From a virus, in the IMG/VR virus record IMGVR_UViG_3300044993_000766, positions 1 to 58,017 of that record: 58,017 bases of DNA; one strand, 5' to 3'. The position numbers and the translations under genes are program-made. Positions 26,701 through 33,066 of this stretch are shown piece after piece. The notes below the pieces were generated by a model, which did no database searches, was not told the DNA's origin, and saw nothing but the letters and a program-made list of their open reading frames with translations. The stretch's first letter is position 1. Each line of letters starts with the position of its first letter.

Positions 26701-28920
26701 CGGATTCGCCTTCGCATCGCCCAGGTTGCGCGCGACCAAGCCACGCCCATTGCGGCGCTCGATCAAGTCGATCAGCTCATCTGCACTGCGGACGTAGAAC
26801 GCGCTATCCGGGTCGGTCACGTTCGGGAATTTCCGGCGCATGGTGTCGAGGAACACCGAATGTAACTCCGCGCGGTCCAGCGCCTCGACGGAACGAGGCG
26901 CATCGGGAGTTTCGTCATTGATTGCGCCTTCGGCCGTGGCGGCTGTGGTCACATCCGGTGGCGACACGGTGCCAGCCTCGCCAGCCCGTATTGCGCGCAG
27001 GGCTGCCGCCTCGGTATCGATGGCGTCAAGCTGTACCGCTGCCTGACGCGCTTGCGCAATCTGCGCCAGCATGCGCATATTGGCAACCTGCTCGGCAGGA
27101 TCGACCATGCCGGGCGCACGGTCCTTAGTCGCCTGCGCCTTCCGCTGCTCCCGTACACGGTCGATCAACGGATTCATCCGTGCGGCAGGCAGGCCTGGGT
27201 AACGAGTTTCGACGAAACGTCGCACGTCCCCGCGCGTCGGGCGCGGCTCGGCCTTCCAGTCGTTGAGGAAAGCGTGAATCGCAGCCATTACCGCCTCCGG
27301 CTCGGGCGGCGGAGTCAGGACTTCTCCGGTTTCTGGGTCGATGCCTTCCGGCACGGCCGCAGAGACAGGCGGGATCTGCGATGTTGCGCGCGAACTGGGT
27401 GTGGCCCCAACAGCAACATCCGTGCGCAGCGCGTGATCGCGTGCAGCCGCGCGTACATCCGGGCTCTGCCCGGTCGCCTCCAGGTTCCGTGCCAGTCGCA
27501 AGTCGGCCGCACGTTGTGCGTTCTGCTGCGAAGGCGTCGAGGCCACGCCCTCTGGCGTCACCAGAACCGGCGCACGCGGATCAACCGTGCCGAAACCCGG
27601 CTGGCCATCAGGGGCAGGCAACGCGAGCGGAGCAGGCGGCACCTCTGGTATCGGCCGGTTCGGAATGCCGCCCAATGCGCCATACACGCCACCGCCGATC
27701 GCGCCCGCCGCGAAGCTGTCCAGGTACTCCGTCAGCGCCTCGCCATCGGTCAGCGACTGCGCCGCACCAAAGCGCTGCGCGGCCTGCTGGACCGCTTCGG
27801 TCGTGCCCTCGGTCAGCGCATTCTTGCCGAATGCCGTGGTCATCCTCCGCGCGAGTCCACCCGTGCCGCCGACACCTTTCAGCAACGTATCGGCCAACAC
27901 CTTGTCGCCGAAGGTCTCCGCCGCCCCGTAAATCGCACCGCCCGCCAGCACGCGCGCGAGGTCGATTTCCCCGCCGGTCTCTTGCGTTTCGCCGTAAGCC
28001 GCGTTGTAAGTGTCGCCGAACCCGCGAGCCGTCGCGCCTGCCGCCAGCGCGGTCACGCTGCCGATCTCCCGCTGCAACGTGCGAGTCAGGAATTGCTGCC
28101 CCAGTGCCGCCGCTTCGCGTTTTGCGATGTCTTCCGCCGTGCCGGCGGCGATGCGCTTCGCCGCGTGTTCGGCGACCAGCGCCGCGGTGCGTTCACGCAG
28201 TTCCTTCTTGATCGCGGTCTTGCCGAGCAGGCCCGCAATCGCGCCTGTGATGTTGCCGAGGACCGGCACCTCTGAACCTGCCGCCGCACCGGCAGCAGCC
28301 GTGATGAGCGATTCGACGACGCTCGGCAGCATCTGACCCACATTGTACTGTGCCCAGTCGAACAAGTTACCGGTGGTGTCCAGCACACCTTCGCCGCTGC
28401 CCCACGCGCTGCTGAGGCTGTCGGTCGGGCGGGCTGTCGCGCCTATTTCCCGATTGAGCGCCTGGGCGCGCTCCGCCCAGCCGTGCGCGGTGTCATCGGC
28501 CCCAAACAGATCGGCAGCCAGCGCCCCAAGACCGTAGACCGAGGCTTTTGTGCCGGGCCAGTAACTTTTCACGCCGCGCACGAAATCGCCGTCATCGCTG
28601 GCCGTCACATGCGAAGGCGAAGGGTCTGGATTGCTCGCTCGAAACGCCGCTTCCATTTGTGCCAGATCGGTACCTGTCAAGCGCGCAACTTCCGGCAGTG
28701 CGAGCGTCACGTACTCGTTGCGGATTGCACGCTGCCGTTCCGGTGGCGCGGTGTCGTAGCCAGTGCGCGCCCGCACCTTGCCCCAGTGATACTTGTCGAT
28801 CACCTCAGGGGTGAAGGTCGGCGCCTGCGGCTTGTTCGCGCCATAGGCGATGTTCATCCAGTCGGGCACCGCCGGATTCCAGGTGCGCGGCGCGAGTGGG
28901 TTGTAGGGATCGGTCGCCAT
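14746..28920 (-). CDS. Giant phage polyvalent protein: DNA methylase, SNF2-type helicase, metallopeptidase and LPD domains
   Basis: 4724 residues, one intact frame. In order: a Gly/Ala-rich hydrophobic segment (about 197-235, membrane-penetration-like); low-complexity linkers; an N6-adenine methylase (ILEPAVGIGHFFG near 1369, catalytic NPPF at 1434-1437); an SNF2/DEAD-like helicase (VGAGKT ending at 2072, DELH at 2230-2233, TATGTPVSNS, and QREGRAIRRGNQ near 2785); a zinc-peptidase-like HEAIGHYG at 3215; an EIQSDWHQ-containing polyvalent domain near 3567; a long helical region; and an LPD38-like membrane-interacting C-terminal region from about 4230. Such proteins are packaged and injected to protect or remodel incoming DNA; Bcep22-type podoviruses carry one of about 4600 residues. 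ATG 28920 overlaps the transglycosylase stop (TAATG). A 105-codon gene lies inside it in another frame at 25311-25628. Confidence 0.93.
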   Translation of the reverse strand: MATDPYNPLAPRTWNPAVPDWMNIAYGANKPQAPTFTPEVIDKYHWGKVRARTGYDTAPPERQRAIRNEYVTLALPEVARLTGTDLAQMEAAFRASNPDPSPSHVTASDDGDFVRGVKSYWPGTKASVYGLGALAADLFGADDTAHGWAERAQALNREIGATARPTDSLSSAWGSGEGVLDTTGNLFDWAQYNVGQMLPSVVESLITAAAGAAAGSEVPVLGNITGAIAGLLGKTAIKKELRERTAALVAEHAAKRIAAGTAEDIAKREAAALGQQFLTRTLQREIGSVTALAAGATARGFGDTYNAAYGETQETGGEIDLARVLAGGAIYGAAETFGDKVLADTLLKGVGGTGGLARRMTTAFGKNALTEGTTEAVQQAAQRFGAAQSLTDGEALTEYLDSFAAGAIGGGVYGALGGIPNRPIPEVPPAPLALPAPDGQPGFGTVDPRAPVLVTPEGVASTPSQQNAQRAADLRLARNLEATGQSPDVRAAARDHALRTDVAVGATPSSRATSQIPPVSAAVPEGIDPETGEVLTPPPEPEAVMAAIHAFLNDWKAEPRPTRGDVRRFVETRYPGLPAARMNPLIDRVREQRKAQATKDRAPGMVDPAEQVANMRMLAQIAQARQAAVQLDAIDTEAAALRAIRAGEAGTVSPPDVTTAATAEGAINDETPDAPRSVEALDRAELHSVFLDTMRRKFPNVTDPDSAFYVRSADELIDLIERRNGRGLVARNLGDAKANPASRAVFTAATGIRLPRGRGATEDAIFRWAGTDRATELARDAERRARREAEQRAPVETFPDFASYADARQWQEKRARAFGGLKRYRATQEYGRLFPILKRLADASNDGHRGRRMQALAAAGLAIGDRVQATSMSLLLGTSETARGTLYEKSGFPWVRLDPNTTITVSHKGKIEQRREVPWSERWTKIEPQIEASAARAAGIEEAPVAMERRDAVTPLDASRAMRDAPSPSGNDTILAAFVDDLVAQVRSGQPGRVAFPATFSHVTEVENALGALRSAFERAGAVNSGGRFGARYAVDGGIVTFSSSTNRLWADIQIAASPSRASEPLPSGGASTQTDTTTFPQARAARSDEANPEDTTDAGTGQTETLSPRRARETAGDVADRARGREPLDAGLAQAGAETDPVGILPGGAGEPDRRGGTGEGRYEPESSVELGEGAGVGVVAGATNDRRRRSPSARTGQRERLTQEAAAIDDPAASSVVAETASPQAEPAAGPEAGVVAATATEVDTAEQAVEGLADDLGKGGLARKARDNLAAIRIVKAMAAEQRPASPEERRQLARYVGWGALKGVFDPANAQWAKVRAELQGLLTDAEWRAARASTLNAHYTSKPVIDGMYSALVRLGVTRGRILEPAVGIGHFFGGMPAKLRNASTLYGVELDPLTQQIAAALYPKAHIRQSGFQDVAVPSEFFDVAIGNPPFGSEPIVDSERSPYSGFSIHNYFFAKSIDKLRPGGVLMMVVSRQFLDAKDSRVRQWIAERADLIAAARLPDTAFAENAGTEVVTDIIVLQKRAPDTDPPSDDTRAARLRWVQTVEQTLEHPTTGETFSFRINPWYVDHPDHILGTQTAGGTMYRANDYTVAPSGDLAAQLTAWARTLPEGIYSPIDRTEAMTASAVPEGVKVGAYFIDAEGRIMIRGEDRMGEPQAAPWTAPGATAEARMRGMIEIRDVLRQQMRLERAADASEAQIEANRRLLNDRYDAFLKRYGHLSASRTNRSLFFDDPDASLLLALEFDYDAGVSETVAKREGIEPRAPKATKADIFRRRVLFPPSDFVTVHSARDAYLASLNYRGRLDLDYMTEVYGKDSTALVKELGPLVYETPDGNLVTADDYLSGDVKTKLVEAKDAARRDPRFARNVGALSKVIPRDKTPSEITIALGAPFLPAEDLQAFHREVTGANARMTYVRGSGLWLVNVVGEPDRVLNASTWGTKEMGATEIFQATLAGRAVVVTKTIKHGDGKIERIVLEAETERAREKQNALRAEWRAWVWRDPERAERLLALYNDKMNRTVERRYDGSHLTLPGMSPGLTLLAHQQNGVWRGLQSRQLLLDHVVGAGKTFQMVAIAMEMRRLGVARKPLFAVPNHLTVQWRTEFARLYPGAVVLAAEPDDFTRENRKKLFSRIVTGDWDAIIVGHSSLKKIGLPAETETRILTEQIDEIASLIEQMKRERGDRGIVRDMEGIRARLEAKVKQKLANIGQRDGVLTFDELGVDALFVDELHEFKNLFYTTAMSRVPGMGNPNGSDRAFDLFVKTQWLFGTLGDKAPLVTATGTPVSNSLVEMFNLQRYMQYPTLKRKDLHVFDAWARQYGSIENVYEVAPSGAGFRASTRFAKFQNLPSLMADYRAFADVVTLDDLKAQEAAKGGRFPVPNLLGGRPQIVVAERSPQVAEFMGVPHLARSEGGGVVFGFNPGRGETATIEEAEDGRFRVKIEVPGEAYPRALAVYPTREDAQMGIVEAALTPKIDLNPESILGRFARIRELTRQTKGRVNALSLTGQANKAGLDYRLIDPAAPDFRGSKINLALERMLALYRQWDADKGTQLVFCDLSVPNTARRSAATKPQRVYVREDDGSLAHASGTAHTVAGAEELPFLLVVRGAAARATTTVYDAATGRARRILPGGRDKGLAWAQETLRDPARRERWIAEREAEREAGQELSQAEIDDYNDANGFDAEAGDSLSLQDIVGLSGAEGFNVYDDLRAKLIAGGVPANEIAFIHDYPHPDAKDKLFKRVKSGEVRFLFGSTAKMGAGTNVQDRIVGLHHIDAPWKPSDLEQREGRAIRRGNQLYERDPDGFEVAIYRYATRQTYDTRRWQLLEHKARGIEQLRKYDGQQTEIEDIDGEAANAAEMKAAASGDPLILRETQLRHDVRRLEQLELAHADNQTALQRQARTAEQYAAMGGPRYLKALREVQAQVKQHPLPEDKEAVPGGTTLDGARFGERKALTQTIARRVGALIGPSDAASPVELAYRGVTFEIDRVHAQWVRVSSDLGEVTSYERGAQTFSATGLLTRLNNYIDRIGAEIVDTEARIENARGEAERFRAEAAKPFEQTQALREAREQYRRVQRLLLVRGPEIPEHERPMLDAALEAQRSALREAGFSDALDELLDYQQQRDDDAGAFSKRRNPAAAGASVAQVQRVVDEMLVDWKGAPVVRVVATPDYLPASARRAPDVHLAEGYYARSTGTVYLVASALPNRRAVQRVLIHEAIGHYGIETIVGPAQWAQIAEGVHRLREKGRYRDLFAEHARRGYLDNGWDSTAIAEFIAILAERGVKDSVLDRVVAAVRAFLRKLGVRWTLSEAELRQLVMRAARQVRLGGSERALSLKESMAPAFSRVEGFRSALLQALERAQGAPRRGTAEQWQQWLDGVQRRGGFKQAERDWLDVDVWLTTRESVTGEARITREALTDFVRTHQVRIGEQQIGGDVARYDAALDRLQAAGFEIETLPSYGVALMRDGQEVDERTLTESQRHDLETLSAGIETTAPFVSAEGRYASYQMEGGREYRELLLTFPVQPSSRNPDEPFHSEHYPSVKNVLVHIRYNEREDVDGKRMLFIEEIQSDWHQHGRRYGYRPSADRNVAPDAPFKSTEDWTLLAIKRMVRMAAERGFQRIGWTTGAQQTSRYSRGEQVDAIDYMPMPSGAFRVAGLKQGDVVREMEVPANLLSSLLGAKVAARVRAGEGDLSPRGSSRGTPLRRLDALSLHLGDAGMGGYYDGILPAVVNRWARPLGGQAKTAQIRPRFRSPPLDVHALDITPAMRTAVAEGLPMFSRRAPEGFLADVDAVVRQDEDASRLDRVRQWLRDSTPAKLKDASRSVWLGALATNHLTELGSDYDPAIAGFSRQLDAMSADRNALLEEGADLAESVRRWAGRHKAEAKRLFDLMHRATLEGVDPAEAYQVLQFRYGGQLHDANRKNIREALKALREQMLGRSADNKIDMMEEARRLRGMPGREESRKRIYPTLRAQWQALSPEAQGFYRQMRNLYRDRSQQVEDALAQRIEASEAPDGLKRKLVFSIRQQFETHRLQGVYFPLQRYGEYFIAAERDGEPVFLMLDSPAALERREAAFKARGFAVKARGRLRGAQAKDAPSGSFVADVIEQLRKAGVSEKTQDAIYQTYLQTLPELSMRKHAIHRQGVAGFDPDALRAFAHNMAHGAHQLARLRYGHVLERTLADLREAQDIRRREPDTDTRAVVAMDAILGELDQRHQWVLNPQDSAMTNRLSSIGFVYFLGVTPAAALVNLTQTAVLTFPQLASQFGPANAMRHLMRAMNDSARTAGHAQKVLKRPDEVKAHAALQQAGVLDKTQTHALMGLAEGGLATYNPKLARAMELIGWLFHTAEVLNREASGMAAYRLARDAGQSFDAAVRFAADTITATHFNYSNANRARYLQSGPAKIVLMFKQYGLNMLWHLGRMGWKATRGDSPEVRRLARRNLAGVLVMSGFFSGAMGLPMASLSIGVIDAIAHAFGDEDDPWDTEAEIRKFLAQFLGEAGAEVAMNGAANTLTGADIASRVEMSQLLWRDADRELDGRDAYYAMMDNVAGPMFGIAKNFFVGTQLIAEGQVYRGVETMLPKALKDAMKALRYAEEGVTSTRGDLVTDTDFKDEFLQAIGFTPAEVARQYAVNRALKDRERHILDRRKALLAAYAMALRMDDQDAALEVRRKILAFNKAYPEKPITGQTIRRSLRAREAYSKRAENGVAYDAALRQRIAEEEGVGGE
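25311..25628 (-). CDS. Embedded gene (105 aa) in an alternative frame inside the giant ORF
   Basis: The frame begins MQELVKPKLYPPDVRAKLL at ATG 25628 with GGAGGA 7 nt upstream. The product has the composition of an ordinary helical protein: TAREVANRWMLGWPKRVQ, SGYYLEALANQTAEEERAK, SSWEKAQVWEL, then an acidic/Pro tail. Over the same bases the giant frame (about residues 1098-1204) encodes G/E/R/P-rich low complexity that looks like an out-of-frame translation. Small proteins of this LYPP...GWP type next to methylase/helicase genes of mobile elements seem familiar to me, but I cannot name the family. Two readings: a true overprinted gene, or an ancestral small gene whose DNA was absorbed as a linker when flanking genes fused. 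Confidence 0.65.
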   Translation of the reverse strand: MQELVKPKLYPPDVRAKLLAMSPTAREVANRWMLGWPKRVQKLIRSGYYLEALANQTAEEERAKADTSLNHLSSWEKAQVWELSLEPPTTDDDDPPPPEPGSESA

Positions 28921-29675
28921 TAGCGCAGCATCCTGAGCAGGGTTTCGAGGGGCGTCGGGTCGTTCGCGGCATCGTGCGTCGTCGGCATCGGCGCAATCGG
29001 ATCGAAGGGCACCGTGTCGGGCGCGGGCGCTGCCGCCGTCTGCGCCTGACCCGGCAGGGCGTAGGCTGCCGAGGGCAGTGCGAACGGCAGCGCGGGCGAG
29101 GCGGCAGGACGCCAGACCGGGGTCGGCGTGGTGGCGGATGGTGTCGCCTGCGTCGCAGGCGCAAAGGGGGCATAGGCGGCGCGCTGCGCGGGCACGGCAG
29201 CCGATGCGAGCGCGGCTGCACCTCTACCGCGTCGGGCAAAGTCGGCCAGCACCTGGGCCTTGGTCTTGCCGTGCAGATGGGGGTTGGCGCGGTACGCCGC
29301 GCGCGTCACCAGCGACTGCATCGGCGTGTCGTCGGTGGCGCCAAGAATCTTGCGTGCGCCTGCCGCGCCGAAATGGTGCGCCAAGTACAGATTGCCCGGT
29401 GTGGCGGCGTAACCGGCGTGCGCCAATTGCTGCGCGCTGTCCTGGTCGTACAGCGCCACCATTTGATCCGAGAGCGCACCATCGCGGCGTTTGTCGAGGA
29501 TCTGCGCGGTCGTCAGCCCCTGCGCCCAGGCCGGTTGGTGGCGCTTGACGAGGCCCAGCCACGTCGAGGCCAAAAACTGATGCTTGCCCAGCGCGCCGGA
29601 GCGTGGGTTGTAGGCGTTGTCGTCGCCGCCGGATTCCAGGCGATTGCGAAACGCATCGTAGGCGGCATCGGTCAT
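28920..29675 (-). CDS. Lytic transglycosylase-like virion protein
   Basis: 251 residues. The first ~165 residues are a lysozyme/transglycosylase-like fold: RLESGGDDNAYNPRSGALGK supplies the catalytic Glu in an ESGG context and the GKHQF segment, and NLYLAHHFGAAGARKIL is the typical second motif. Residues 170-251 are Ala/Pro-rich and disordered-looking. Encoded between internal virion protein genes and the giant injected protein, it is best read as a virion-borne peptidoglycan hydrolase that opens the cell wall during DNA entry, not as a lysis endolysin. Its ATG overlaps the upstream stop (ATGA) and its TAA overlaps the giant gene start (TAATG). Confidence 0.88.
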   Translation of the reverse strand: MTDAAYDAFRNRLESGGDDNAYNPRSGALGKHQFLASTWLGLVKRHQPAWAQGLTTAQILDKRRDGALSDQMVALYDQDSAQQLAHAGYAATPGNLYLAHHFGAAGARKILGATDDTPMQSLVTRAAYRANPHLHGKTKAQVLADFARRGRGAAALASAAVPAQRAAYAPFAPATQATPSATTPTPVWRPAASPALPFALPSAAYALPGQAQTAAAPAPDTVPFDPIAPMPTTHDAANDPTPLETLLRMLR

Positions 29676-31216
29676 GGCCGGTACGGTCCTGGGTACGGTT
29701 CGGCGCCATATGACGGGAGGGTGATCCCGTAATCGGTCGTGATCTGCGGTGCGATCGGTTGTGCCTTACGCCGCTGACGTTCGGTGTCGTCCTCCTGCCG
29801 GGCGCGCTGGTAGACGGTGCGTGCATCAAGCAAGGCACGCCGCGCCTGCGCCTCCGCCTGCGCGTAGCGTTCGACCGCGATACGTCGATCGACGCCCCGG
29901 CCAGTGCGTTCGTAGCGTGCCTGAGAGTCCTGTGCCTCTTTGAGCTTGCGCTCCGCATCGCGCCACCGCTGCGCTGCGTCGCGATAATTGTCCAGTGCAT
30001 CGGCGGTGCGTGGCTGCTCGCGCGGACGACGGATCGTGCCGGTCGCTCCGTCGATCTCGATGTTGGCGCCAGCGGCGGCGCTCGACTCCGCAGGCGGTGG
30101 GGCCAGCGCGCGAGCGCGGGCAGGCGTCGAAGCCACCGGCACAGCCGGCGCCGCCGTGGGCGCATCGGCACGCACGCCGAAGCCCAGCGCATCGAACGAT
30201 GCCGCCGGCGGCGTCGCCCGGCCACCGAACAGCGCACTCAGCGCGCGTGTCGCCTCGTCGCGCTGCTGTTGCAGGGAGGCACGTTCGGTGTCGTCCAGCG
30301 CATTCACCAGCGCCTTGTCCAGCGTCTGGATGCGGTGTTCGAGCACGGTCGTCTGACTCTCCTGCGCGGGCGTGAGCGTTGTGCTGCCGCGTGTGGCCGC
30401 GTCGGTGTAGTGCTGCCATGCGGTCGGCGATTGCGCGGTCAGGGTTTGCAGCAACGCGGCAGCCGACGCCGCCGGCATCGTCGGATAGGCGTGACCCTGC
30501 GCATCGGTGTAGGTGATCTTTCCTGCCGCATCCTTGGCGACCTGCCCAAGCCCCGCGGAGCGCAGCAGCGCATTGGCCGTGTCCACGTTCCCGGCGAGCA
30601 GCGCGGTACTCGCATTCGCATACAGGCCGCTGGCGTAGGGTGCGCCGTATTGGCCGGCGACGCCCCGCGCGCCCGGCCACGCCTCTGCCGAGCGCTGTGC
30701 GGCTTGGGCCGATTGCAGTGGATCGACACGCGAGCCGGCCGCATCGCGTGCCGCCGCGTCGGCGACCGGGTTCTGGTAGCGCATATCTTCGGCCGCATCA
30801 CGGGCGCGCTGGTTGTCTGGCGTCCAGGCACGACCCAGCGTGTCGAGCGCGAGTCGGTTCTGTTCGTGGCCCAGTCGATACGCCGACCCCTGCATCGCTT
30901 CCTGTGCTGGCAACAGCCGACCCTGCATCTGCGCCTGATCGGTGTCCAGCCGCCACAGCGCGCCTTGCCGTGTCTCGTAGGCCGGCAGCAGACGGGTGTC
31001 CGCTTCCGCCCGGCGCGCGCCGTAGACGTTGCCGACGTTGATCTTGTCGAGCGAGGTCTGGTGAGTGTTGAACGCGAGATCGTTCGCCAGACCGAAAGTG
31101 AAGGCGCGTTGCCGGGCGTCCGCCTGCCGCGCGGCGGCTTCGTCGAGTTGTTGCAACCACTGCGCCGAACTGGCGCTGGCGCGATCGAGGATCGCGAGCG
31201 GATCGTAAGTCGGCAT
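29672..31216 (-). CDS. Internal virion protein (coiled-coil, ejection-type)
   Basis: 514 residues, Ala/Arg/Gln-rich. The N-terminal ~150 residues are helical and repetitive (QWLQQLDEAAARQADAR; RRAEADTRLLPAYETRQGAL). The middle contains a helical segment with ALVNALDDTERASLQQQRDE. A long charged coiled coil occupies about 405-495 (DAERKLKEAQDSQARYER and onward). The C-terminus is Pro/Tyr-rich. No enzymatic motif. The position between the 436-aa glycine-zipper protein and the transglycosylase is that of the ejection or core proteins of podoviruses. ATG overlap with the downstream gene shows translational coupling. Confidence 0.7.
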   Translation of the reverse strand: MPTYDPLAILDRASASSAQWLQQLDEAAARQADARQRAFTFGLANDLAFNTHQTSLDKINVGNVYGARRAEADTRLLPAYETRQGALWRLDTDQAQMQGRLLPAQEAMQGSAYRLGHEQNRLALDTLGRAWTPDNQRARDAAEDMRYQNPVADAAARDAAGSRVDPLQSAQAAQRSAEAWPGARGVAGQYGAPYASGLYANASTALLAGNVDTANALLRSAGLGQVAKDAAGKITYTDAQGHAYPTMPAASAAALLQTLTAQSPTAWQHYTDAATRGSTTLTPAQESQTTVLEHRIQTLDKALVNALDDTERASLQQQRDEATRALSALFGGRATPPAASFDALGFGVRADAPTAAPAVPVASTPARARALAPPPAESSAAAGANIEIDGATGTIRRPREQPRTADALDNYRDAAQRWRDAERKLKEAQDSQARYERTGRGVDRRIAVERYAQAEAQARRALLDARTVYQRARQEDDTERQRRKAQPIAPQITTDYGITLPSYGAEPYPGPYRP

Positions 31217-31237
31217 GAGAGCGGTTCCGAAAGGGCG

Positions 31238-32548
31238 TTACGCGAAAGGGGTCATGCGTGCGGCAAGGCCGCGGGCGTCGCGCAGGTTGAGCAAAGTGTC
31301 GTCGCCCGTCGAATCGGCATCGAAGTCGCCGGAGAGGCCGGGCAGGCCGCGCGTGAGCATCGCAGTGCCCATACCGAACGATTGCAGACTGTTCGCACGC
31401 GACTGCTGCATGAGGTAGCCCGAGAAGCGCCCGAAACTCGCCTGCAACGCGCCGTAGTAACCGCTCATACCGCCCATCAACGCATCGTTCGCGCCACCGA
31501 TCGCGGCCGTTGCCGCACGCATATCGCCCGTGGCGCTGGCGTGTAGGCTGCGGCCGATGTTGAACATCTGGAGTTTGCGGTTGAACTGCACGTCGTGGCG
31601 CCGCCATACCTGCAATTCTTCGTAGCGCCACGCATGGTTCACGGCATCGACTTCCGTGCGCGCCCACTCCGAATGAATCTCGCGCAACAGGTTCGCATTC
31701 GCCCCGGCGCAGTACCGCGAGAGCCTGCGGTTCAATCCAGTGATCGCCTTACCGAAGGCGCGCGCGGCATCGTTGCGCGCGCGGCCCATGTGCAATTCAT
31801 ACTGTGGCACATAGCGCGGATCGGATGCGACCTGGGCCATCGTCGCGTCTTCGACCGGCGCGAAGATCGTCGTGTAGCGGCAATACTCCTTCTCCGCCAT
31901 CACGAGCTGGCGATTGGCGAGCGCGGCCTGATCGTTGGCGATGGAGCGCACGAGGTCGCGTTGTTTGCTGGCAATGTAGTTGTCGATCGCGATCTGGATC
32001 GCGACTTGGCCGATGGCCTTCACACCGACGCTATCGAGTTGTTGCTTGTAGGCCAGTTCCGCGAGGTAACGGTCGCGGCCGGCAGCCGGGTTCGGCGTGA
32101 CATGCAGGGTCGGCTGCGCCAGATACGCGAGCAACGCACCGAGACCAGCGCCGACGATGGTACTCGTCACCTGACTGTTGCCGTCCGGGTCGCCGGGCAC
32201 AACTTCGACATTGCCGGTCGCGCAGTTGAAGCGCGGCAGGGTCTGTCCGAAGCCGGCGTAGTCGTCGTCGTTGAGCATCCAACCGAGCAAGCCGCCGATG
32301 CCGGCACCCGCAAGGATCGTGCCCCATGAGATTGTGCCGGGCAGCATCGTCGGCAGGGTCGGGTTGTAGATGACCTGCCGGATCTGCTGATTGATGTCCT
32401 GCCTCTGCTGCGATTCCGCATTGATCCAGGCGTTGACGGCGGAGGTATTGTCGTTCTGGACGAGGTTGCGATGCTGGAGCATCGACATATACGCCGCGTC
32501 CATGAACGACGCGCCACCCCAATTGGTGACGAGAACGGCGGTCGCCAT
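31238..32548 (-). CDS. Internal virion/ejection protein with glycine-zipper segments
   Basis: 436 residues from ATG 32548, which overlaps the upstream TGA by one base (TGATG); the longer in-frame reading to 33184 is out-of-frame noise over the neighbour. Two glycine-zipper membrane-like segments lie near 75-97 (ISWGTILAGAGIGGLLGWML) and 127-145 (STIVGAGLGALLAYLAQP). The rest is helical, Arg/Gln-rich, with a C-terminal Gly/Ala/Met-rich stretch (GGANDALMGGMSGYYGALQA). Such zippers are typical of phage ejection proteins that form a conduit through the host envelope. The order 152-aa, 436-aa, 514-aa, transglycosylase, giant protein resembles an internal-core cassette. Confidence 0.75.
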   Translation of the reverse strand: MATAVLVTNWGGASFMDAAYMSMLQHRNLVQNDNTSAVNAWINAESQQRQDINQQIRQVIYNPTLPTMLPGTISWGTILAGAGIGGLLGWMLNDDDYAGFGQTLPRFNCATGNVEVVPGDPDGNSQVTSTIVGAGLGALLAYLAQPTLHVTPNPAAGRDRYLAELAYKQQLDSVGVKAIGQVAIQIAIDNYIASKQRDLVRSIANDQAALANRQLVMAEKEYCRYTTIFAPVEDATMAQVASDPRYVPQYELHMGRARNDAARAFGKAITGLNRRLSRYCAGANANLLREIHSEWARTEVDAVNHAWRYEELQVWRRHDVQFNRKLQMFNIGRSLHASATGDMRAATAAIGGANDALMGGMSGYYGALQASFGRFSGYLMQQSRANSLQSFGMGTAMLTRGLPGLSGDFDADSTGDDTLLNLRDARGLAARMTPFA

Positions 32549-33006
32549 CAGCCGATCTTCTTGCTGTAAGCCGTGGTGGAAGGCCGGAAGCCGGTGAGTA
32601 GCGGCATGCCGCATGTCGGCGCCAGTTCCACGCGCAACTGCGTCGCCTGCCGCTCCTTCGCCCAGGCCTCGAAATCGGCGACCAGTTCGGTCGCCGTCGT
32701 CGCGGTGACGCCCTCGCCTACCGCATCGACCATCAACAGCGGCGCATGCGCCTGAATCTCGCCATCCAGAGGTGCCATCGCGTTGTAGCCCATCAGCAGG
32801 CCGATCGGCACGCCCGCGGCGTTGATCGCGGCGCCGACGTACATCGAAATGCCGCCCGCGCCGGCCAGCACCGGCACCAGCGCGCGCACGATGCCGGCCT
32901 CGTGCGGCGTCGCGTCGGGATCGAGCGCGATCACATAGCGGCGCACCAGATCGACCAGCGCGTCGGCCATGCTGAGGGGAATGTCGTTGTTGCGTTTGAT
33001 GTGCAT
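32548..33006 (-). CDS. Phage GNAT-like protein in the internal protein cassette
   Basis: 152 residues. The pattern IGLLMGYNAMAPLDGEIQ followed by a helix (ELVADFEAWAKERQATQLRV) and a terminal GFRPSTTAYSKKIG resembles the acetyl-CoA-binding and C-terminal strands of GNAT acetyltransferases; GNAT-like proteins are found near internal virion genes of several podoviruses. A clean Q/RxxGxG/A acetyl-CoA loop is not obvious, so activity is uncertain. ATG 33006 has GGAGG about 7 nt upstream. The stop overlaps the next start. It directly follows a terminator-like hairpin that ends the preceding accessory block. Confidence 0.6.
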   Translation of the reverse strand: MHIKRNNDIPLSMADALVDLVRRYVIALDPDATPHEAGIVRALVPVLAGAGGISMYVGAAINAAGVPIGLLMGYNAMAPLDGEIQAHAPLLMVDAVGEGVTATTATELVADFEAWAKERQATQLRVELAPTCGMPLLTGFRPSTTAYSKKIG

Positions 33007-33020
33007 GAAACCTCCAGAAA

Positions 33021-33046
33021 CGAAAAACCCCGCCGAAGCGGGGTTT
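33021..33046 (-). terminator. Rho-independent terminator-like hairpin
   Basis: Stem AAACCCCGC / GCGGGGTTT (33025-33033 with 33038-33046), loop CGAA on the plus strand (TTCG on minus). On the minus strand the stem runs into a TTTTTCG tract. It lies between the 282-aa accessory gene and the 152-aa virion gene, so it could end the accessory block transcript or be read through by antiterminated late polymerase. Confidence 0.7.
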
Positions 33047-33066
33047 GCGTATGCGTAGCGGGAATA

